Source: Nitrospirales bacterium (lineage in GTDB: Bacteria > Nitrospirota > Nitrospiria > Nitrospirales > UBA8639). From it: DNA of 64,000 nucleotides. Where the stretch lies: positions 62,001 through 126,000 of the forward strand of contig JAJDBM010000047.1 in the NCBI GenBank assembly GCA_029261355.1, given 5' to 3'. The notes below the pieces were generated by a model. The model worked only from the letters and a program-made list of their open reading frames with translations. It had not been told where the DNA came from and ran no database searches. Positions within the stretch are counted from its first letter, which is position 1. The number at the start of each line of letters is the position of its first letter. Of this stretch, positions 7,804 to 17,724 are shown one piece after another. Both the position numbers and the translations under genes were made by a program.

Positions 7804-8802
7804 ATGGATCCAACCAAACAGCCGACATCCTCTCAACAGCCTTCAATCCTTATCGTTGAGGACGAGGAAGGCCCTCGTGAATCGATTAAGATGGTCCTGT
7901 CACCGTATTTCAACCTCATTACGGTTGATAGCGCGGAAGTCGCATTAGAAGTCCTCAAACGTCGGCCGATCGACCTGATTACCTTAGATTTGAAACTTCC
8001 GGGACAACAAGGGATTGACCTGCTCCAGACCATCCGTCAACAAGATCGTGATATTGAAGTCATTATCATCACTGGATATGGAACCTTGCAGTCAGCCATG
8101 GAAGCCATACGTCATGGTGTGGCAGCTTATATTCTAAAGCCATTCAATGTCTCAGAACTCCTTGCCGTCGTTGATCAAACATTTGAACGTCGTCGACGCA
8201 TGACCTCATTGCAGGGCTCTCTGCAAGCCTTTGGAAACCTTTGGGCCGGAGAAACCAACCCCCAAGCAGCCATTAAAAATATTGAAACGCTGCTCGAAGC
8301 AAAAAGCCCAGAACTGGCACAACATGCTCATCGTGTTAATTTTTATGCATCATTACTGGCTGAACATCTTCAACTCTCACTTGAGGAAAAAGAAAATATT
8401 CAACTGGGTTCCTACTTACATGACATTGGAAAACTAAGCCTGCACGACAGATTAGTATCCGCCCATGTTCCCCAGTCTGAACAAAACCAGGAATTGATAA
8501 AATGTCATCCAGTCATGGGGGAAAAAATGATCCAAGCTCTACCATTCCCACAATCTGTCACACAAATCCTACGTTCGCATCATGAACGATATGATGGAAC
8601 AGGGTTTCCAGATGGACTCGTTGGAGAAGACATTCCCTTTCTTGCCCGCGTCGTCGGACTTGCCAATCAATTTGATCATTTAGTCGTGGGGCAAAATGAA
8701 CCTCCCATTCCAATTCCAGAAGCACGTGAATATATTCGACGTGAAGCAGGAAAAGGGATAGACCCTGCCTTAGCTGATCTTTTTGCCAAGGTCGTCTGGT
8801 AA
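7804..8802 (+). CDS. response regulator with HD-GYP output domain
   Basis: A 332-residue protein from the ATG at 7804; GGAG at 7793-7796 is seven bases upstream, so this start is preferred over the ATG 36 bases earlier. The N-terminal receiver domain is at about 15-130, with the acidic pocket in 'VEDEE', the phospho-acceptor Asp in 'LITLDLKLPG' and a late Lys in 'YILKPF'. The C-terminal HD-GYP-type domain is at about 175-330, with HD in 'SYLHDIGK', then 'HP.MGE', and the signature HHERYDGTGFPDG, where GYP reads GFP. HD-GYP proteins hydrolyse cyclic di-GMP. The hybrid kinase directly follows (80 bases), so it is a likely partner. The receiver may control the phosphodiesterase. Confidence 0.9.
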   Translation: MDPTKQPTSSQQPSILIVEDEEGPRESIKMVLSPYFNLITVDSAEVALEVLKRRPIDLITLDLKLPGQQGIDLLQTIRQQDRDIEVIIITGYGTLQSAMEAIRHGVAAYILKPFNVSELLAVVDQTFERRRRMTSLQGSLQAFGNLWAGETNPQAAIKNIETLLEAKSPELAQHAHRVNFYASLLAEHLQLSLEEKENIQLGSYLHDIGKLSLHDRLVSAHVPQSEQNQELIKCHPVMGEKMIQALPFPQSVTQILRSHHERYDGTGFPDGLVGEDIPFLARVVGLANQFDHLVVGQNEPPIPIPEAREYIRREAGKGIDPALADLFAKVVW

Positions 8803-8882
8803 TCACCGGAATGAAATCAAGGGGACAACACAAACATTCGCACCTGCACAACCATACCCGAGTGGGTGGGACTTAAATCACG

Positions 8883-11342
8883 ATGAGCAACCTGGATATC
8901 AAAAATCAACCTCCTAGCCAGGACCCCCCTCGTCTTCCTCCTTCATTAGGCCCTTCTGAATTTCCCCATGTCCCCAGCCTGGGAAACATTCAGCGACAAC
9001 ATACGACCAGCGAAGAATGGGAGCAGGCATTTAATGCCCTAACTGACCAGATAGTCCTCCTGGATCGCTCAGGCATTATTCTGTGGGCGAATAAGGCTGT
9101 CAATGAATATTTTGAACCGATTCACAGCAACCTCACAGGACTTGACTATCGAATTCCTTATTACGGCACAATTGACTTACCAGACCCACCTCCTTGGGAA
9201 ACAGTCCTCGCTGGCGCTCTATCTGTCGTGATGGAAACCTGGTTGCCGAGTCTTCAAGGCTGGTTCCTAGTCTCGTGTTATCCGTTATATGACAGGGATG
9301 GCAACCAGTGGGGAGTTATTTCTGTCGTCAAAGACATTACAGATCGCAAACGCGTCGAAGAGGCTCTTCGTGACATCGCACAAGGGGCACCTGCAGCTGG
9401 TAGCGTGGCATTCTTCCGCTCCCTGGTCAAAGATCTCTCAAATGCCTTAGATGTTGAATATGCCATACTTGTGGAAATTCCTGATGGCAATAAACATGAG
9501 GCTCAAACGGTAGCAGCCTGGACAAAAAACACCTTTGTTGAAAATTTCGCGTGGAATCTCTCGAGTAATTTTGGAGAACGAATCCTGGCGAGTAAAACTT
9601 GCAATTGGACCAATACTGCTCAAGCAGAATTCCCCCATGATCCGCTCTTTGTAAAATGGGATATTTCCAGTTACATCGGAAGTCCTCTCGTAGGGTCAGC
9701 GGGTCAAGTGATCGGCCTTGTTATTGCAATGGGGAAAAGGTCTCTCCGCAATATACATCTGGCTCAATCAATCATTCGGCTCTTTGCCATCCGTGCAAGT
9801 AGTGAATTAGAACGAAAACGTGCTGAGGAAGCACTGCGTGACAGTGAAGAACGTTATCGAGCCATCGTAGAAAATTCCTATGATTTAATTTTTGAAACAA
9901 CTCCGTCAGGCCACTGTTTATACATGAGTCCCAATTGCCAAGAGATATTAGGCCATCAAGTCAGTACTCTATTAGGAAAAAGTTTTTTTGATCTTGTGCA
10001 TCCAGATGAACGTCAAAACCTTGCAGATGAATTTCAACGAAAAGTTGAGATACTTGAATCTGGGGAAATGGTCTGCCGCCTACAACATGACTCTGAAGAA
10101 TGGCATTGGTATGAAAGTCATACACGGCCATTCAGAACGACCACAGGAAATATCCTTGTTGTCATTGATGCGCGAGATATTACGGAAAGAAAACGTGCGG
10201 AAGAAGAGCGATTACGAGCCACAAAACTCGAGTCAGTCGGTGTCTTAGCAGGAGGAATCGCACATGATTTCAACAATATCCTTACCTCTGTTTTTGCAAA
10301 TGTTGGCCTTTCACGCATGTTGGCAGTCAAACAGAATGGACCATCTGACGCGACAATTGTCGAACGATTAATGGCAGCGGAAAAAGCATGCCTTCGTGCT
10401 CGTGATTTAACCAAGCAGCTGCTGACATTTGCGAAAGGCGGCGCACCGATTAAAAATGTGGCATCAATTGCTACATTCATCACTGATACGGTTGAATTTG
10501 CGCTACGGGGATCAAATGTTCGCTGTGAATTACAACTACCTGACGATTTATGGGCAGTGGAAGTGGATGAAGGTCAGATAAGTCAGGTTATGCAAAACCT
10601 CATTATCAATGCCGATCAGGCAATGCCGGATGGCGGTGTCATCACGGTACGAGCCAGTAATACTGAAATTGGTCAAAGTGATAATCTCCCTGTAAAAGAT
10701 GGGCTCTATGTCGTCGTCACCGTCTCAGATCAAGGTGTCGGCATCCCACAAGAATATGTCACGAAAATCTTTGATCCATACTTTACCACCAAAAAAAAAG
10801 GTAGTGGTCTTGGCCTTGCCACGAGCTATTCCATCATGAAACGCCACGATGGATTCATGACCGTTAATTCCGAACTCGGCAAAGGCACATCTTTTCTCCT
10901 CTACCTCCCAGCTGCCCTCACCATGGTCATCGAAACTCATGAAGAAGAAGAGGAGTTGGTTTCTGGATTTGGTAAAATCTTGATCATGGATGACGAAATT
11001 GATATCCGTGACATACTCGGGAAAATGCTTAAACACTTGGGATACGATGTAGTCTATGCCAACGAGGGGGATGATGCCATCCATCAATATCAAAATGCCT
11101 TAAAGACACAGACTCCCTTCTTACTCACCATCATTGATCTCACCATTCCCGGTGGAATGGGTGGAAAAGAAACCGTTCGCAAGTTACAGGAACTCGACCC
11201 AGAGGTCACAGCGGTCGTTTCAAGTGGGTACTGCAATGACCCTGTCCTAGCCGACCCTGAACATTTTGGGTTTAAGGGAGTCATTGCCAAACCTTATAAC
11301 ATCTCGGACTTGTCAAAAGTCCTAAGACGAGTACTCACCTAA
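8883..11342 (+). CDS. hybrid sensor histidine kinase (PAS-GAF-PAS-HisKA-HATPase-REC)
   Basis: An 819-residue soluble kinase. The first PAS domain is at about 45-155, GAF at about 165-310, and the second PAS at about 325-440 (ending 'DITERKRAEEE'). HisKA is at about 445-520 with the phospho-acceptor His in 'GGIAHDFNNIL', HATPase_c at about 555-685 ('VMQNLIINADQAM', 'GVGIP', 'GSGLGLAT'), and a C-terminal receiver at about 700-818 with Asp in 'TIIDLTIPGG' and Lys in 'VIAKPY'. There is no membrane segment, so it senses a cytoplasmic signal or a soluble ligand through PAS/GAF. It is 80 bases after the HD-GYP regulator and likely phosphorylates it or its own receiver. Confidence 0.92.
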   Translation: MSNLDIKNQPPSQDPPRLPPSLGPSEFPHVPSLGNIQRQHTTSEEWEQAFNALTDQIVLLDRSGIILWANKAVNEYFEPIHSNLTGLDYRIPYYGTIDLPDPPPWETVLAGALSVVMETWLPSLQGWFLVSCYPLYDRDGNQWGVISVVKDITDRKRVEEALRDIAQGAPAAGSVAFFRSLVKDLSNALDVEYAILVEIPDGNKHEAQTVAAWTKNTFVENFAWNLSSNFGERILASKTCNWTNTAQAEFPHDPLFVKWDISSYIGSPLVGSAGQVIGLVIAMGKRSLRNIHLAQSIIRLFAIRASSELERKRAEEALRDSEERYRAIVENSYDLIFETTPSGHCLYMSPNCQEILGHQVSTLLGKSFFDLVHPDERQNLADEFQRKVEILESGEMVCRLQHDSEEWHWYESHTRPFRTTTGNILVVIDARDITERKRAEEERLRATKLESVGVLAGGIAHDFNNILTSVFANVGLSRMLAVKQNGPSDATIVERLMAAEKACLRARDLTKQLLTFAKGGAPIKNVASIATFITDTVEFALRGSNVRCELQLPDDLWAVEVDEGQISQVMQNLIINADQAMPDGGVITVRASNTEIGQSDNLPVKDGLYVVVTVSDQGVGIPQEYVTKIFDPYFTTKKKGSGLGLATSYSIMKRHDGFMTVNSELGKGTSFLLYLPAALTMVIETHEEEEELVSGFGKILIMDDEIDIRDILGKMLKHLGYDVVYANEGDDAIHQYQNALKTQTPFLLTIIDLTIPGGMGGKETVRKLQELDPEVTAVVSSGYCNDPVLADPEHFGFKGVIAKPYNISDLSKVLRRVLT

Positions 11343-11522
11343 CCCCAACCTCTCTAAGCTCCTACTCAGATGCAGGAATCTCTAAAAAGCAGTTCATTCG
11401 GGTTATTGTAGTGTTTCTATTAACTCAAATCCTCATATATGAGTCGACGCATAACGGTGCTATACGCGTGGATCACTTGCACTCACAGGAATTTTTGGTT
11501 GCGAACGATGCAGATGGATGGA

Positions 11523-12548
11523 TTAGATCAGGGTTAAAATATCTTGTGGCGCACACACGCCACGATCGGTAATTATTCCAGTAATGTATTCTGCTGGGGT
11601 AACATCAAAAGCAGGATTCAGGACATCAATACCAGCTGGAGCTATCGGACAGCCTCCATAGAGAGATGTCACTTCATCTGCCGAGCGTTGTTCGATAGGA
11701 ATATCTTTTCCAGAAACCATCTTTGCATCTACCGTTGAAGTGGGCGCCGCAACATAAAACGGAATTCCATGTACTTTCGCTAGCACGGCGACAGAATAGG
11801 TTCCAATCTTGTTTGCGACGTCTCCATTCGCTGCAATCCGATCAGCACCAACAACACACACATGAATTTTACCTTGATACATCAATGCCCCGGCGGCATT
11901 ATCAGTAATCACGGTGGTTGGAATTCCGTCTTGTTGAAGCTCCCAAGCCGTTAATCGAGCTCCCTGCAACACTGGTCGAGTTTCGTCAGCAATCACAGAA
12001 ATATTTTTCTTTTGCTTCCATGCAGAACGAATGACTCCAAGCGCGGTACCATATCCAGCTGTCGCTAGAGCTCCAGCATTACAGTGTGTCAGAATTGTTT
12101 GTCCATCACGAATTAACTCCGCACCAAATGTCCCTATTGCATGATTCATTCGTATATCATCTTCTAAGATCATCTGAGCTTCTTGAATAAGCCGCTGCTT
12201 GAGTCTTTCAAGTGACTCATTGCTCCCCTGAAACACCACTTGCTTCATTCGATCGATGGCCCAAAATAAATTAACCGCCGTGGGTCGTGTTGCACTCATT
12301 TCTTGCGATATTCTTTCAAATCCCTCCTGAAAATCCTGAAATGATTGAGTACTGAGAGCTTGAGCTCCTAAGGCTAATCCCATCGCAGCAGTCACTCCAA
12401 TAGCGGGAGCACCTCGCACTCGAAGTTCACGAATAGCCTGGGCCACGGACTGATAATTATTACAAACACAAACCTCGACTTTGCCAGGCAACAAACGTTG
12501 GTCAAGAATTCTTACGCCTTCTTCGCTCCATTCAACTGTGGGAATCAT
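11523..12548 (-). CDS. mtnA: methylthioribose-1-phosphate isomerase
   Basis: A 341-residue cytoplasmic enzyme of methionine salvage that converts 5-methylthioribose 1-phosphate to 5-methylthioribulose 1-phosphate. I start at the ATG at 12548 ([17 protein letters not shown] follows), six bases after an AGGA, rather than 13 codons earlier. The expected motifs are present: the RGAPAIG stretch near residue 50, the catalytic Cys in '[14 protein letters not shown]', and the catalytic Asp in '[18 protein letters not shown]'. It is related to eIF2B alpha/beta/delta-type proteins, but these residues favour MtnA. No other methionine-salvage genes are nearby. It converges with the kinase gene and lies 95 bases downstream of the AsmA-like gene. 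Confidence 0.92.
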   Translation of the reverse strand: MIPTVEWSEEGVRILDQRLLPGKVEVCVCNNYQSVAQAIRELRVRGAPAIGVTAAMGLALGAQALSTQSFQDFQEGFERISQEMSATRPTAVNLFWAIDRMKQVVFQGSNESLERLKQRLIQEAQMILEDDIRMNHAIGTFGAELIRDGQTILTHCNAGALATAGYGTALGVIRSAWKQKKNISVIADETRPVLQGARLTAWELQQDGIPTTVITDNAAGALMYQGKIHVCVVGADRIAANGDVANKIGTYSVAVLAKVHGIPFYVAAPTSTVDAKMVSGKDIPIEQRSADEVTSLYGGCPIAPAGIDVLNPAFDVTPAEYITGIITDRGVCAPQDILTLI

Positions 12549-12643
12549 AAAATATCCTTTTCTAAAAATGATGCGAGAATTCACCACTCAAACATTTGAG
12601 AGAGGCTTACTCTTTGTTAAGCAACTATATACCAAGTAAGGAA

Positions 12644-15600
12644 TTACTGAACCGATACGGCATTCATGTTCGCTTGAGGCCTAGGGTCTTGTTCATCTAA
12701 ATTTCGATTAGGAATCAGAAAATCACCCGGTAACCTAATGGCATTTTGCAGGATATCGTAGGCCAACTGGGAAAAACCAGCAACTTGGGTCTTCAATGAT
12801 TCCAACGGCATGTAGCGAACATCGGGCTGGCTCAATGATCCCCGTACCTGAAATAAGGCAGTGGCGACCCCCTTTCTATCGCCCGCTAAGATTCGGCCAA
12901 AAAGAGGGATACCCTGAAGAAAATCAGAATATGGCCCAAAGGGACTCACAGCTGAGACAATATCCAAGGAATCATGGGCAAAATCATAATGACCCGCCGC
13001 CGTCATTTTCATAATCGGACTGTCGACGATAAGATTTTTCGATGTCATGACCCCATCTTGGATGTTAAATGTAGCCGTGACGGTATGAAAAGGAAATCCT
13101 TCCCGATTGAGATCAACTTTATGCCGTAACACCGACGGAAGATTCAGGATCGATAAAATACGAGGAAGCACCGTTCCTTTCTGCACATACCCATCTTCAA
13201 TCACGACGTCCATATTTCCATTCAATGTCGAGACCACACCCTGTGGATTCCTCCCATGCCCCTGGATCATGCCTCGAACAGAAAACTGACCAGTCACGTA
13301 TCGATTATGAAATCCAAGCGACTGATGGAAACGTTCAAAGGGAATACCTCTAATATGAAACGATGATCGTATGGCAGGAGATTTATTTGGTGGGAGATGA
13401 ATAAAAACTCGACCCGCAATAGACTCGCCATACGCTTCGCCACGGATACGGTCCAGTGTCACCAAGCCTTCACGAATTTTCACAATACCTCTCAAGTTTT
13501 CGGCTCGTATCTTTTTATATTCTGACTGTTGAATACGAAAACTTCCTACCAACGTACTATTTCCTGCAAGATCTTCAAGTATACTTCGTATTGAAGAGCC
13601 TCCCGCCTGGGGAACCAGTAGTCCTAAATCAAAATTTGATGAATCAAGGGACACATCGACTTCAGATTTACCTCTCCAATTTTTTATCGTCCCATTTAGC
13701 TGCACATCGCTTTTTAGTATTTTAAATTCAAAACGCTTAATTTCTGCAAGACTGGGAGTCATTTTAAGACGAAGAAAAAGATTTCTAATAGGAAACTCCA
13801 AATCATTAACCATCGCAACCCCTTCAGTCAAAGCAATCCAGCCTCTCGGTCTCCAATTCTTCAACTCAAGCCCACGTCCGCTAACATCCATTGAAATTTC
13901 TAAAATTCCCGAACGTAGAATTTGATCCCCAATCGTGACTCCTTCAGGTAACAAACCGAGATAGATAGGACCGGAATTGATACGAGTGAGAAATTCAAAA
14001 GTTGGCTGGAATCGCATCAGTCCTCGAACTGACAATTTAATTGGACGAATTGCCAGCTCCACTTGATCGAGTGCCATATCCCCATTCGTTTTAAGACGAA
14101 CAGAAAAGCTCAATACACCTGGAACTCCTGGTTGTTTCTGAACAACCCCTGGTACATGAATGGCCGAATCAAGTAAATCAAGTTCTCCTGATATTTTCGG
14201 GGAATCTAGAAAGCCAGATATATCAGCCTGAAGCGTCACTGCTCCATTTGCCAATGGAGCCAAGGAAATTGACGATGACTTTGAAAGGATTTGATTAAAA
14301 AAGGCATGCTGTAACGTCGCTTGAATATTGATTCGGTCAATTTTCGCTCGCTCACCAGATTCCACAACTCCATGTACGCGAAATTGACTGTCCCCGATAT
14401 TCCCAATAATGTTCTCAAACCTCAAATCATACTGCGAAAATAATATCCTTCCTTTGGTGATTACAATCGGCCCTTTAACATCAGGAACATGCAACATAAC
14501 TCCCCGAGCATCATAATCTCCATCGGCAACAACTACTCCTTCTCCACCTTCAAGCAAACCGGAAAAATGTAAACGTAGGTCTCCTATTCCTTCTAGAATA
14601 TTCAAGTTAGACAGATAGGGACTAGACGACTTATCACCTGAAAATGAGGTCATAACTTTGACCACTTCATGAACCAACACTTTCGCCCGAACCTCGAGGT
14701 CCAGCCAGGGACCGGCTTCATTGAACAAGATCAAACCATTTGCTGCTTCGACTGGAATATCATCATACATGCCAGAAAAATCAGCAAATCGGACACGGTC
14801 TGGTTCTACCACCATCGTTCCATGCATAACCTTTATTTCTGGGATAGTTGGATACGTGAGAATACTCTGATCAAATTGAAACGTGCCGACGACTGATATA
14901 CCCACATCTGAGCGAGTAGAACCCGCAATTGTGGCTTGCATCACTTGAATTGTGCCATCAAGGTTGGCTTCATCCCATAACGCAGCAACACGGAGTGGTA
15001 ATATTATTTTAGGTACGACAGCCCGAACCGTCTGCAATGAGAGCGGGGTGGACGCCATACTCACAAAAATTGTGAGATCATTGGCGAACAGACCCGTGAC
15101 ATTCGCATTCCCAGAAAACGATCCATGAGTACTGTCCAATGTCAACTCAGACAAAATCATTTCGTACCCCACCTGACCAAGCATGAATCCCACTTGACTT
15201 TCAACCTGAGCAAGACCCAAGTTGACGGTCAACAAAGACTCAGGATACAACAGCTCTGCAAATTGACGAATATCCAAATCAACGACCTTTAACTGGCCGT
15301 TTATTTGTACAGATTGAGCCTCCTCTGATGCCTCCTCTGATGCCTTCTCTTCAGACAGTTGCTCTTTCGTAGTACTAAAATTGATCAATCCATCCCAAAA
15401 GAATGTAGAGACGCCCTGCCCACGTCGAATTTTCCCTGAGGCTTCCACGTTTGCTCTGTGAGAGGGAGACTCTGAGGAGACAATTGAAATATTAACACCC
15501 TCCAATACCACACCCCTCGCCTCTTCTAAAGGTGTTTCATCAATAAACGTAATCCTTCCTTCGGAGATGACAATTTTATCCATAAACAAGAGGGTGGCAA

Positions 15601-16015
15601 GAACAGAACCTTCTGCGTTCTGTTGATTCCCTTGAAATAATTCCCATTCACCTGTGCGGTCACGTTTAATTTCAATTTCTGGATGCTCAATCAGGAGCTC
15701 TTTTACCAAAATTTCTTGTCGAATCAGCGGAAGTAGCTCAAGTTCCAAACTGATAAATTTGGCTCGGAAAAAGGCGTGAGCATCAGGACGTTCTTTCACA
15801 ACAACTTCGGATACTTCGATGTGCGGGTAGGGCAACAAAGACAACGATGTTTTTCCAACACGAATATGGGGCCCAAATGTTCTCTGTATATGGGCAAATG
15901 CCAGGTCGTTAAGATACGTAGGACTGAGAAAAAGAGGGAGAATGAGAAGGGAGCCAAGAAACACGACAAGGAGAACTCCTCCACCAATAAGGAATCGACT
16001 GGAACGACCGTGCAC
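12644..16015 (-). CDS. AsmA-family protein
   Basis: A 1123-residue protein with one N-terminal transmembrane segment (about 7-30) and a long periplasmic region of beta-rich repeats. The opening ('FLSPTYLNDLAFAHIQRTFG' with 'VGKTSLSLLPYPHIEVSEVVV') is the AsmA/DUF748 signature and the C-terminal third has the AsmA_2-like layout. AsmA, TamB and YhdP proteins bridge inner and outer membranes and move phospholipids. The start is GTG, with AGGAGA about five bases upstream. A low-complexity Glu/Ala/Ser insert near residues 220-236 comes from a 12-bp tandem repeat. In this window rich in LPS genes, a role in envelope lipid traffic fits, but which paralogue it is cannot be decided. Confidence 0.85.
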   Translation of the reverse strand: MHGRSSRFLIGGGVLLVVFLGSLLILPLFLSPTYLNDLAFAHIQRTFGPHIRVGKTSLSLLPYPHIEVSEVVVKERPDAHAFFRAKFISLELELLPLIRQEILVKELLIEHPEIEIKRDRTGEWELFQGNQQNAEGSVLATLLFMDKIVISEGRITFIDETPLEEARGVVLEGVNISIVSSESPSHRANVEASGKIRRGQGVSTFFWDGLINFSTTKEQLSEEKASEEASEEAQSVQINGQLKVVDLDIRQFAELLYPESLLTVNLGLAQVESQVGFMLGQVGYEMILSELTLDSTHGSFSGNANVTGLFANDLTIFVSMASTPLSLQTVRAVVPKIILPLRVAALWDEANLDGTIQVMQATIAGSTRSDVGISVVGTFQFDQSILTYPTIPEIKVMHGTMVVEPDRVRFADFSGMYDDIPVEAANGLILFNEAGPWLDLEVRAKVLVHEVVKVMTSFSGDKSSSPYLSNLNILEGIGDLRLHFSGLLEGGEGVVVADGDYDARGVMLHVPDVKGPIVITKGRILFSQYDLRFENIIGNIGDSQFRVHGVVESGERAKIDRINIQATLQHAFFNQILSKSSSISLAPLANGAVTLQADISGFLDSPKISGELDLLDSAIHVPGVVQKQPGVPGVLSFSVRLKTNGDMALDQVELAIRPIKLSVRGLMRFQPTFEFLTRINSGPIYLGLLPEGVTIGDQILRSGILEISMDVSGRGLELKNWRPRGWIALTEGVAMVNDLEFPIRNLFLRLKMTPSLAEIKRFEFKILKSDVQLNGTIKNWRGKSEVDVSLDSSNFDLGLLVPQAGGSSIRSILEDLAGNSTLVGSFRIQQSEYKKIRAENLRGIVKIREGLVTLDRIRGEAYGESIAGRVFIHLPPNKSPAIRSSFHIRGIPFERFHQSLGFHNRYVTGQFSVRGMIQGHGRNPQGVVSTLNGNMDVVIEDGYVQKGTVLPRILSILNLPSVLRHKVDLNREGFPFHTVTATFNIQDGVMTSKNLIVDSPIMKMTAAGHYDFAHDSLDIVSAVSPFGPYSDFLQGIPLFGRILAGDRKGVATALFQVRGSLSQPDVRYMPLESLKTQVAGFSQLAYDILQNAIRLPGDFLIPNRNLDEQDPRPQANMNAVSVQ
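15318..15341 (-). repeat. 12-bp tandem repeat inside the AsmA-like gene
   Basis: Two perfect copies of GCCTCCTCTGAT (15318-15329 and 15330-15341) followed by a degraded third copy. On the coding strand they give repeated EASE residues, a short acidic insert between the N-terminal anchor region and the main periplasmic domain. It is in frame. Confidence 0.9.
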
Positions 16016-16488
16016 ATAATCTCCTAATGTTTAAATTGGATTTAAGTAAAAGTATGCATTAATCTATCAAAAGTCGATACAGCTGACGCGGCCACGAATT
16101 AATGGTAAAAGAGGAAATACTCTCGTGCCCCTGTGGAAGTCTGAGGGTACGCTGACACAGAACAGCGTAGAAAAATTCTGGGAATCATAGACTATTTCTT
16201 GCATTCATCAATATTCATTTTAATCGAAGAATGAGTCGCCTCCTAATTTTAAGGAATATTCCCAAAACCTCTATGCCTCCGCCGTCACACGAATTATAAT
16301 ACATATCTGGGTACTTTCCCCCTCCTAAAATGGGATAGCGAGCATCACATCGTCTCAAGTAAGATAGATAATCATATGGCTAGGAACATGAGTTTCACGA
16401 ATTATACGCCAAACATCCATCTCATGAAGTATAATTATATAGTGAATACAGCTCTTAGATTCAGCACATTTTCCTCACGTATTCAACC
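16016..16488. other. 473-base divergent intergenic region
   Basis: It lies between the start of the AsmA-like gene (minus) and the start of the MgtE_N/CBS gene (plus), so it must hold both promoters. Perfect TATAAT hexamers occur at 16295-16300 and 16430-16435 on the plus strand, but neither has a good -35. A 6-bp inverted repeat (ACGCTG 16149-16154, CAGCGT 16163-16168) is present. I see no gene. Confidence 0.5.
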
Positions 16489-17361
16489 ATGAATCAAGCT
16501 GAAGCCCAACTCACCATGGTGTTTCTGACGAAACACCCGCTTGCGGGTGCAAGAGTGCTTGAGTCACTCTCTCCTGAAAAAACAGCCAATGTCTTAACAC
16601 CAATTCCGGCTCAGGTCTTGGCTCAGACACTTCAACACCTACTTCCGAATAGAAGATTCGCTATTCTTCAATACATGCCTGAAGAATTGGCACTCGACAT
16701 TCTGACTCATATGACACCAAGTTCTGCCTTCAAAACGCTACAATTTGCAAACCAAACATGGCGAGCAGGGTTTCTTGCAAAAATGGATGTACGGCAAAGT
16801 GCTTCCATCCTCAAAGCATTTTCATACATAGAAGGGTCAGCCGGAAGATTTGCCAATCCCGATGTTCTAACCCTTACGGGAGACCGAACGGTTTCAGACG
16901 TAATCCAATGGATACAATCTCAGAAAGACCACACCACCCATGAAGTCTATGTAGTCGATCGTCACCAAAAGTTACTAGGCTGTGTGTCTGTGCAAGAGTT
17001 ACTGATCGCAGACCTTGACGATTCACTAAAGAAGATAGCAAAACCAGCAGAACAAACGCTTTCGTCCAATTGGTCATTGGAGGAAATTTTCACAAGTTCC
17101 CTCTGGTTAACCAAGCATACCTTGCCTGTCGTAGAAGCAGATCACATATTTTTAGGGGTCATCAGTTATTCATCATTGTTATCCATACAACTATCAAAAC
17201 AAAGAGCAACCCTAGAGATCACAGAACAAGCGAGTGCGTTGAATCCCGCTCGCACTCCCAATACTAATGGCAAGTCTCTGCCCCATTTCATCACACCCAC
17301 AACCTCCCCATATACCTTTGATCAGAAACAGCAACACCCTGACACTGATCACTCCGCCTAA
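16489..17361 (+). CDS. soluble MgtE N-domain and CBS-pair protein
   Basis: A 290-residue protein. Residues about 10-125 form the helical repeat domain seen at the N-terminus of MgtE magnesium channels and the FliG family ('LESLSPEKTANVLTPIP', 'LQYMPEELALDILTHM'). Residues about 128-240 form a CBS pair ('VSDVIQWIQ', 'VYVVDRHQKLLGCVSVQELL', 'LPVVEADHIFLGVISYSSLL'). The MgtE transmembrane domain is absent and no membrane segment is seen, so this is the cytosolic sensor half alone. CBS domains bind adenosyl nucleotides and MgtE_N senses Mg2+. A regulator of a transporter or a free-standing Mg/nucleotide sensor is plausible. The last 45 residues are low complexity and Pro/Thr/Gln-rich. Confidence 0.8.
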   Translation: MNQAEAQLTMVFLTKHPLAGARVLESLSPEKTANVLTPIPAQVLAQTLQHLLPNRRFAILQYMPEELALDILTHMTPSSAFKTLQFANQTWRAGFLAKMDVRQSASILKAFSYIEGSAGRFANPDVLTLTGDRTVSDVIQWIQSQKDHTTHEVYVVDRHQKLLGCVSVQELLIADLDDSLKKIAKPAEQTLSSNWSLEEIFTSSLWLTKHTLPVVEADHIFLGVISYSSLLSIQLSKQRATLEITEQASALNPARTPNTNGKSLPHFITPTTSPYTFDQKQQHPDTDHSA

Positions 17362-17724
17362 CCACTTCCGTCAAATATATACAAGTACATCTAAAAACTA
17401 GTTTTTTCGTGAGTACAAAGAATCCACCTATGCAATACGGCAATATTTTTTTGTATACATGAGGAGTTCAGCACAATGATGACGCCCCAATCGCAGGAAA
17501 GGACAGTTTTCAGATGTGCCCATAAGAATTTGACCATAACCCACGGATGCCCTGAAGGAACAGGCAAACTCCATTCAACAATTTCACTCGCGATCAAGTC
17601 GCATCTAACATTCATGGCATTCGTATAACAAAATAATTCACGAAGCCATTAGCTGCCCCTTACTTGACACCTTAGCCGCGCATCGATATTCTGCCTGTGT
17701 TTCAGCCTACCAAATATCTTTGGC
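17362..17724. other. 363-base intergenic region
   Basis: Between two plus-strand genes. A palindromic AAAAACTAGTTTTT (17393-17406), extended by one more T, lies 31 bases after the MgtE_N/CBS stop. It looks like a weak AT-rich terminator but lacks a GC stem. No gene or clear promoter is seen in the remainder. Confidence 0.45.
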
